DNA of 64,000 nt from CAYVQZ01 sp964453435. Lineage in GTDB: Bacteria > Abyssobacteria > SURF-5. The translations under genes were made by a program, and so were the position numbers. Positions within the stretch are counted from its first letter, which is position 1. Every line of letters begins with the position of its first letter. Positions 58,931 to 64,000 of this stretch are shown piece by piece. The notes under the pieces are model-generated. The model had not been told where the DNA came from. It made no database searches and saw only the letters and a list, made by a program, of their open reading frames with translations. The stretch covers positions 1 to 64,000 of the forward strand of contig CAYVQZ010000006.1 in assembly GCA_964453435.1 (NCBI GenBank), written 5' to 3'.

Positions 58931-59351
58931 CTATTTTCTGTATTCGCCTCAGGTGCCGTCCTCCTTCAAACGGCGTGCTCAACCATGTTTTTATGATATT
59001 TTCGGCCTCTGCAGAGTCGGTAACCCGTGCCCCCAAGACGAGTACGTTCGCATCGTTGTGCGCACGCGAGAGCTCGGCCATTTTCGGATTCATGCACAAG
59101 GCCGCCCGAATTCCCTTGTACCTGTTGGCGGCATAACTCATACCGAGGCCGGTCCCGCAAACAAGTATGCCTCGCTCACATGAATTCGACAACACGGCTT
59201 CGCAGAGCGGTTTCGCAAAATCCGGGTAGTCACACGATTCTTCGCTGGTACAGCCAAAATCTTCGATGCCGTACCCTTTCCCTGTCAGATACTGCTTGAT
59301 TGTTCCTTTCAATTCAAATCCCGCATGGTCCGATGCTATTCCCAGTCGCAT
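58917..59351 (-). CDS. rpiB: Ribose-5-phosphate isomerase B
   Basis: A 144-residue RpiB/LacAB-family sugar isomerase of the pentose phosphate pathway. MRLGIASDHAGFELKGTIKQ, FGCTSEESCDYPDFAKPL and GILVCGTGLGMSYAANR (active-site cysteine and anion loop) are diagnostic, with RAALCMNPKMAELSRAHNDA following. ATG 59351 has GGAAGGA upstream; the in-frame extension to 59384 would overlap the Sua5 gene. Confidence 0.94.
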   Translation of the reverse strand: MRLGIASDHAGFELKGTIKQYLTGKGYGIEDFGCTSEESCDYPDFAKPLCEAVLSNSCERGILVCGTGLGMSYAANRYKGIRAALCMNPKMAELSRAHNDANVLVLGARVTDSAEAENIIKTWLSTPFEGGRHLRRIQKIDVDE

Positions 59352-59380
59352 CTCTCTCTGGTTCCTTCCCTCGGTCAGTG

Positions 59381-60022
59381 TCACGTTTCAAACTTGTCAA
59401 TGACAGTGCGCAGCCTCTCTGAAGAGACAACGCCTTCCCTTACTATGAGCGCTTTCTGTCGCGTCACATCGACTATAGTGGACGGCATCCCTGACCTGCT
59501 TGTGCCACCATCCACCACCGCGTCGATTTCTCCTCTGAAATATTCAATTGCTTCACGCGCGGTGCGCGCCGGCGCTTTGCCGGAAGGATTGGCGCTCGTT
59601 GCAACCAGCAATCCTCGCAGAGCCCCGGCTATGGCGCGCGCAACCTGGTTGTCCGGCGCCCTGACGCACAGAGTCCTTCGCGAGTCCACAACGTCAGCGG
59701 GAAGGTTTCCGCTGTCTTCGACGACGAGCGATACGGGACCCGGCCAGAACTGTTTTGCGATAGCCATGCCGACTTGTGAAAGAACGATTCCCCACTCCGA
59801 CAGCCGCTCGACTTTGTCAATAATATATGGCAGCGGCTTTGCCCCTTCCCTGCCTTTCAGAATTCTTATCCGGTGCACGGCCTCCGGGTTGAAAGCGTCT
59901 CCCCCTAATCCGTACAAAGTGTCGGTCGGGTAGGCTATTATTCCGCCCTTTTTGAGAATCGAGGCAATCTCATGGATGTGCCCGCGCTTGGGAGCCTTCG
60001 GGTCTACTTCGTATACTTTCAT
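59381..60022 (-). CDS. L-threonylcarbamoyladenylate synthase (Sua5/YciO/YrdC family)
   Basis: A 213-residue enzyme making threonylcarbamoyl-AMP for the t6A37 tRNA modification. The YrdC motifs are LKKGGIIAYPTDTLYGLGGD, KGREGAKPLPYII and LVATSANPSGKAPARTA. It has only the catalytic domain and no Sua5 C-terminal domain, consistent with the short TsaC form. It overlaps rdgB by 53 bases, so the housekeeping genes here are tightly packed. Confidence 0.92.
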   Translation of the reverse strand: MKVYEVDPKAPKRGHIHEIASILKKGGIIAYPTDTLYGLGGDAFNPEAVHRIRILKGREGAKPLPYIIDKVERLSEWGIVLSQVGMAIAKQFWPGPVSLVVEDSGNLPADVVDSRRTLCVRAPDNQVARAIAGALRGLLVATSANPSGKAPARTAREAIEYFRGEIDAVVDGGTSRSGMPSTIVDVTRQKALIVREGVVSSERLRTVIDKFET

Positions 60023-60620
60023 GTTTTCCCGGCGGCGCCTGTCGTTCGAGTATGCGGCGCGCCTTTCTCAACGCTTGGCCGCGATGGCTTATTTTATTCT
60101 TCTCGTCCGCGCCCAGGTTCGCAAAGGTCTTGTTGTAACCGTCCGGAATGAACACCGGGTCATATCCGAAGCCGGAACGTCCCGAAGGACGGGATGCGAT
60201 TCTGCCCTCGCATTTGCCCGTAGCCATCCACATTTTCTTCCCGTCCGTTATCGCAACGACACACACGAACCTCGCATGGCGCTTTTCCTGAGGAACGCCC
60301 CGCATTGAAGCCAGCAGCCGCCTCACATTATCGGCGTCTGACGCTGTTTCTCCCGCAAATCTCGCCGACAGGACGCCCGGCCTTCCGCCGAGGTAATCGA
60401 CCTGAAGACCCGAGTCTTCAGCCAGAGTGAGAAGTCCGCTCTGCCGATAATAGGTTCGAGCTTTGATGCGTGCGTTGGCGGCAAAGGAATTGCCCGTCTC
60501 GCGCGCTTCCGTAAGCTTTCCCACATCTTTCAGATTGACAATCTCAAACGGGATTCCTGCGAGAATCTTTCTGATTTCCCGCGTCTTTCCGGAATTGCTT
60601 GTGGCAACAAGGAGTCTCAA
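59970..60620 (-). CDS. rdgB: XTP/dITP pyrophosphatase (RdgB/HAM1)
   Basis: A 216-residue nucleotide house-cleaning enzyme hydrolysing dITP, XTP and relatives. It has LLVATSNSGKTREIRKIL, LAEDSGLQVDYLGGRPGVLS, GFGYDPVFIPDGYNKTFANL and ISHRGQALRKA, all canonical. The start is TTG 60620, whose bases overlap the TGA stop of rph (TTGA). A basic C-terminal tail of ~15 residues extends over the Sua5 start. RNase PH and RdgB are commonly adjacent. Confidence 0.94.
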   Translation of the reverse strand: MRLLVATSNSGKTREIRKILAGIPFEIVNLKDVGKLTEARETGNSFAANARIKARTYYRQSGLLTLAEDSGLQVDYLGGRPGVLSARFAGETASDADNVRRLLASMRGVPQEKRHARFVCVVAITDGKKMWMATGKCEGRIASRPSGRSGFGYDPVFIPDGYNKTFANLGADEKNKISHRGQALRKARRILERQAPPGKHESIRSRPEGSQARAHP

Positions 60621-61357
60621 CGTGGCACACTTTCCAATCCGAGGGTCGTCATCTGAACTCGAACCAGATGTTCTATTCCCGCCCGTGCAAGGTCTAACAT
60701 GTCATCGAGGACTACTCTCTCGAAAGGTCTGGATTCCGCGGCGCCCTGAATCTCGATAATTCTCCCTCCCCTGGTCATCACCACATTCAGGTCGGCCTCG
60801 GCCCGAGAGTCTTCCTCATAGCAGAGGTCAAGCATGGGCAGGCCATCGTTTATACCGACGCTCGTTGCGGCAACGGCTTCTTTAATCGGCATGGAGCTGA
60901 TCCCGTCCGATTTCAGCAGCAACGTGAGGGCATCGTGCAAGGCAACAAAGGAACCGGTAATCGCGGCAGTGCGCGTGCCGCCGTCAGCCTGAATCACGTC
61001 GCAATCGATTTGAATCGTTCGGGCGCCGAGCGCGGTGAGATCGACCACCGAGCGAAGCGACCGCCCGATCAATCGCTGTATTTCCGAAGCTCGGCCCGTC
61101 CTTCCACGATCGCTTCGGGTATGCGTCGCACGGGGAAGCATGGCGTATTCGGCGGTTACCCAACCCTTCCCCGCGCCGTCCAAAAATGAGGGAACGCCCT
61201 CCAGCACGCTGGCGTTACAAATAACCCGCGTATCACCCAGTTCTATGAGCACGGACCCTTCGGCATATTTCGTGAACCCGCGGTGAATGGTAACCGGCCT
61301 CATATCGTTCCATCGTCTACCATCCGACCTCGTTGATAAACCCTCCTCACCTGTCAC
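60617..61357 (-). CDS. rph: Ribonuclease PH
   Basis: A 246-residue phosphorolytic 3'-exoribonuclease trimming tRNA 3' ends. The N-terminus TRSDGRRWNDMRPVTIHRGF and the segments GWVTAEYAMLPRATHTRSDR, EIQRLIGRSLRSVVDL, and IDCDVIQADGGTRTAAITG are diagnostic. Starting at GTG 61357 (CGGAGGAAG upstream) gives the usual length; an upstream ATG 61423 would add ~22 unrelated residues. It overlaps the ctpA end by 11 bases. Confidence 0.95.
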   Translation of the reverse strand: MTGEEGLSTRSDGRRWNDMRPVTIHRGFTKYAEGSVLIELGDTRVICNASVLEGVPSFLDGAGKGWVTAEYAMLPRATHTRSDRGRTGRASEIQRLIGRSLRSVVDLTALGARTIQIDCDVIQADGGTRTAAITGSFVALHDALTLLLKSDGISSMPIKEAVAATSVGINDGLPMLDLCYEEDSRAEADLNVVMTRGGRIIEIQGAAESRPFERVVLDDMLDLARAGIEHLVRVQMTTLGLESVPR

Positions 61358-62771
61358 TTGGCACTTCCTCCGTGTGGGGGGCGTCTTGTTCTTTCGAGGG
61401 CATCGCCTCCGGCAGAAACTCAATCATTACATCGTCCGTCGCGGTTTCCGCATCCGACTCGTCAGTTTGGTCGGGCGTCGTTTCGATCTCTTTTTTCGCG
61501 AGGTTTATATTTTGCTCGAGTGTTTTAAATATGTCATATCCCTGTAACAATTCGATTGCACGCTTCAGCTGAATGTCGGCGACCTCGTCCTCGTCCTCTT
61601 CCTCCTTCTTTCCCGAAGCGCCCGCTATGTCCATGCTGCGCAGAAGCTCCATCAGTTGTTCCTTGCTCATCTTCACCTCGATATCCGGTATGATCCCGAC
61701 ATCGTTTATCGAATGGCCGTTCGGGGTCAGGTACTTTGCGGTCGTCAGGCGCAACGCGGAGCCATCGGCCAGGGGAATAATGCTCTGGACCGATCCCTTG
61801 CCGAATGTCTTCGACCCGAGAATAACCGCGCGATGCCAATCTCGTAATGCGCCCGCAACGATTTCCGAAGCGCTCGCGCTTCCGCTGTTGACCAGCACCA
61901 CGGTAGGCATGGAAGAATCGACCAGCGACTCCTCCTTTGCTTTGAACCGCAAGCTCTGCTCGGGATGTCGCGACTCCGTGTACACAATCAATTGTCCTTT
62001 TTCGAGGAACACATCAGCCACGTCAGCGGCCACATTGAGAAGTCCTCCGGGGTTGTTGCGGAGGTCTAGAATCAGAGAGTGCATTCCGCGCTTTTTCAAT
62101 TCCTCGAGTTCATTTTTCAGTTCGGCGGACGTCTGCTCACTAAACTCGCGCAGCCGGATCCGCCCGATATTCTCTGTCAGCATCTCTCCGTATACGCTCC
62201 TGATCTTAATGTCGTCGCGGGTCAGCGTGAAGTCGATTTCCTCCGGCATTTTTTGCTCTTCCTCGTAGGTCCGAAGGATGGAAATGGTCACCTTCGAACC
62301 CTTCGGTCCGCGCAATTTTCTTACAGCCTCTTCCAGAACCAATCCCTGTGTGCCCTCGCCGTTAATTTTGATAATCTTGTCTCCTGCCAGGACGCCAGCC
62401 TTGAATGCGGGAGTATCTTCTATCGGGGAAACGACCGTGAGCACTTTGTTCTCGTCGAGGCTGATTACAATGCCCAAACCGCCGAAGTGGCCTTCGGTCT
62501 CAACCTTGAGTTCCCGATACGTGTCCGGGGCCATGAATTGACTGTGTGGGTCCAGCCCGTCGAGCATCCCTTTCAGGGCGTTGTATATCAGGTCCCTGCT
62601 GTCAACCTCCTTGACGTATTCGCTCTGAATGATACTCAGCGCGTCGGAAAAAATTTCCAGGTCGTCATAGGTTGATCCCGTCTGGGCAACAACGAGATTG
62701 CTGCCCACAATGAAGCCCAGAACCAGGACCACAATCAGAAAAAGGTAAAACTCATTCCGGGTGCGTCTCAT
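61347..62771 (-). CDS. S41-family C-terminal processing peptidase
   Basis: A 474-residue secreted serine peptidase of the CtpA/Prc family. An N-terminal membrane anchor (YLFLIVVLVLGFIVGSNLVV) is followed by the cap, a PDZ domain (~95-175, FGGLGIVISLDENKVLTVVS) and the catalytic core LDLRNNPGGLLN, VLVNSGSASASEIVAGAL (catalytic Ser) and GSKTFGKGSVQSII (catalytic Lys). The acidic C-terminal tail of ~100 residues (EEEDEDEVADIQ...) is longer than usual. ATG 62771 has a perfect AAAGGAGG. It overlaps the EnvC-like gene by 20 bases; the CtpA-EnvC pairing is common in cell-division clusters. Confidence 0.94.
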   Translation of the reverse strand: MRRTRNEFYLFLIVVLVLGFIVGSNLVVAQTGSTYDDLEIFSDALSIIQSEYVKEVDSRDLIYNALKGMLDGLDPHSQFMAPDTYRELKVETEGHFGGLGIVISLDENKVLTVVSPIEDTPAFKAGVLAGDKIIKINGEGTQGLVLEEAVRKLRGPKGSKVTISILRTYEEEQKMPEEIDFTLTRDDIKIRSVYGEMLTENIGRIRLREFSEQTSAELKNELEELKKRGMHSLILDLRNNPGGLLNVAADVADVFLEKGQLIVYTESRHPEQSLRFKAKEESLVDSSMPTVVLVNSGSASASEIVAGALRDWHRAVILGSKTFGKGSVQSIIPLADGSALRLTTAKYLTPNGHSINDVGIIPDIEVKMSKEQLMELLRSMDIAGASGKKEEEDEDEVADIQLKRAIELLQGYDIFKTLEQNINLAKKEIETTPDQTDESDAETATDDVMIEFLPEAMPSKEQDAPHTEEVPSDR

Positions 62772-63987
62772 TTATGTTCCTCCTTTGAAGCCACTCCGCA
62801 GGGTCAACTGGCTGCCCGTCCTCTCTGATCTCGAAGTACAGAAGAGGTCCCTTCAAGGAACCGGTTTCACCCACGAGCGCAATCGGCTGACCCGCACTCA
62901 CGCGGTCACCCGTTCCGACGAATATCTCCGAGCAATGCGAATAAACGCTGCTGTATCCGCCTCCATGGTCAAGGATCAGCAATTTCCCATACCCTCGAAA
63001 CCAGTCGCAATAAGCGACGAGGCCATCGTGTATCGCGCGAATCTCCGAGCCGGCCGGAGCGGAAATATCTAATCCGACATGTTTTGTGTATGTCTGAGAG
63101 CCGGGGTTTTTTACCCTGCCGAATGGCACCGCCACCTCCCCGCTGGCTGGCCAGGGAAGCAAGCCCTTCATCTCACGGAAGGGAACCGAACCGGCAACCG
63201 GCTGAGCCGTATGTTTCGCATCAATCAGTTCTTGAAGTCGTTGCGCGGACAGCTCGATATCTCTGATGGCAGCCCCATAGACGGTCTTTTTCTCACGAAT
63301 ACCAGCCAGCAACAGCTCTCGCTGTTTCCTTCGTTCCAGAAGCTGCTCCGCCTGCAGCCGCGCCCCCTCAGCATAGAGAGCATCGAGCTCGATGTGTTTT
63401 CGCAAGGCTTCTTCGTGGTTCACCAGCTTTTCGCGCAATGATTTCACCCGCGCAAGAGCCTCAGCCTCTTTCTTCGCCAAGAGGGAAACCATTTCCCGTC
63501 GAAGTGTCATCGCGGAATGGGGAACGTCGGAAAGGATAACCTCAATAACGCTGGGCTCCCTCACCGTGCACAGCATCCGAAGCCAGTGCTCCAGTTCGTT
63601 TCTCGACAGCGAATATTCCTGCTCATACTGCGCAAGTTCTTCTCGAGTCCGCTTGAAGGCGGCCCTATTCCCCGCAATCCTGTCATCATTCTGCTTCATC
63701 TGTCTGCTTAGTTCATCTATCTCCTTGTCGATTGCCTCCAATTCGTCTATGGCGTCCCGTTCCTGCTCGCCGATCATAACGACAGCGGCCCTGGCGTGCT
63801 CCAGATCGGAAGTCAGTCTGCGGAGCTCCTGCTGGTATTGCGCAACCTCATCATCCAGCGCGGCCGCTCCCACGGTCTCTGCGGCGGTCGACCCCACAAG
63901 AGCCGCCACGACGACGAAGGCGATTACCTTGCGAAGCGATATCCAGCTTGCGATTAACGCCAGCAGCGGGCCCCCTGCAAACGCCAT
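62752..63987 (-). CDS. EnvC-like coiled-coil protein with degenerate M23/LytM domain
   Basis: A 411-residue exported protein. The N-terminus is hydrophobic (VIAFVVVAALVGSTAA), then a long coiled coil (~45-250), then a LytM domain (~285-405). Of the zinc motifs, HVGLDISAPAG and YSHCSE are kept, but the usual 'GPHLHFE' reads GPLLYFEIRE, so the catalytic and a ligand histidine are lost. Such degenerate LytM proteins (EnvC, NlpD) activate amidases at the septum. The ATG at 63987 has no ribosome-binding site and the frame stays open to the window edge, so the true start may lie outside. Confidence 0.85.
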   Translation of the reverse strand: MAFAGGPLLALIASWISLRKVIAFVVVAALVGSTAAETVGAAALDDEVAQYQQELRRLTSDLEHARAAVVMIGEQERDAIDELEAIDKEIDELSRQMKQNDDRIAGNRAAFKRTREELAQYEQEYSLSRNELEHWLRMLCTVREPSVIEVILSDVPHSAMTLRREMVSLLAKKEAEALARVKSLREKLVNHEEALRKHIELDALYAEGARLQAEQLLERRKQRELLLAGIREKKTVYGAAIRDIELSAQRLQELIDAKHTAQPVAGSVPFREMKGLLPWPASGEVAVPFGRVKNPGSQTYTKHVGLDISAPAGSEIRAIHDGLVAYCDWFRGYGKLLILDHGGGYSSVYSHCSEIFVGTGDRVSAGQPIALVGETGSLKGPLLYFEIREDGQPVDPAEWLQRRNINETHPE

Positions 63988-64000
63988 TACAAAAAGACGA

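Overview
The window looks like a contig of a moderately GC-rich, probably anaerobic, uncultivated bacterium. Arguments are the split glycine decarboxylase (gcvPA/gcvPB), two HgdB/HgdC-type 2-hydroxyacyl-CoA dehydratase subunits, two DUF2148 ferredoxin-domain proteins, ETF with many flavin and Fe-S oxidoreductases, several acyl-CoA dehydrogenases, ferritin-like proteins and a tungstate-binding protein. A Desulfobacterota-like or candidate-phylum bacterium fits, but no rRNA or other phylogenetic marker is present, so this is inference. I found no tRNA, rRNA, CRISPR array or autonomous transposase.

Layout. 1-8.5 kb: the N-terminus of an acyl-CoA dehydrogenase (leaving the left edge), a polyferredoxin-like protein, two overlapping GMC-type flavoproteins, a zinc-ribbon membrane protein, a cyclic-nucleotide-binding domain protein and a ferritin-like protein, separated by repeat-rich spacers. 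8.6-20.5 kb: a long leftward array headed by a TetR regulator with a clear sigma70-type promoter: tetR, etfA, etfB, a GlcD-like flavoprotein, a CCG-domain Fe-S protein, two tandemly duplicated VAO/PCMH flavoproteins, a DAO-family oxidoreductase and an amine-oxidase-like flavoprotein. It reads as a redox module feeding electrons between flavin dehydrogenases, ETF and Fe-S carriers. 20.8-24.9 kb: a membrane-anchored protein interrupted in frame by a transposable element, AMP nucleosidase, a tungstate-binding protein with a decayed regulator upstream, and a GNAT enzyme.

25.1-33.6 kb: a rightward glycine/serine module: a hydroxypyruvate reductase resembling the plant enzyme, a GcvT-serine hydroxymethyltransferase fusion, gcvH, gcvPA, gcvPB, lipB and a double-ACT regulator-like protein. 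Together they could interconvert glycine, CO2/NH3, methylene-THF, serine and, via hydroxypyruvate, glycerate. 34-39 kb: an SUMF1-domain protein, small proteins, a ferritin-like protein, a shikimate-kinase-like protein, RlpA and a FabH-like synthase. 39.2-47 kb: two DUF2148 proteins divergent from a thiolase / SnoaL-like / CoA ligase / two acyl-CoA dehydrogenase operon, with back-to-back promoters holding palindromes. 47-64 kb: a leftward run of an orphan histidine kinase, the dehydratase pair, a JAB-DinG helicase fusion and housekeeping genes (pgeF, hslU, dCMP deaminase, glyA, rpiB, Sua5, rdgB, rph, ctpA, EnvC-like).

The most unusual feature is a set of short non-autonomous elements with terminal inverted repeats and 5-bp target duplications that are nested inside each other, always at an ACAGT (GGGGACAGTCCCC) site. 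One compound copy sits in frame in a gene (21439-21580) and another separates etfA from etfB (18555-18765). The GcvT-SHMT fusion and the JAB-DinG fusion are the other main points of interest.
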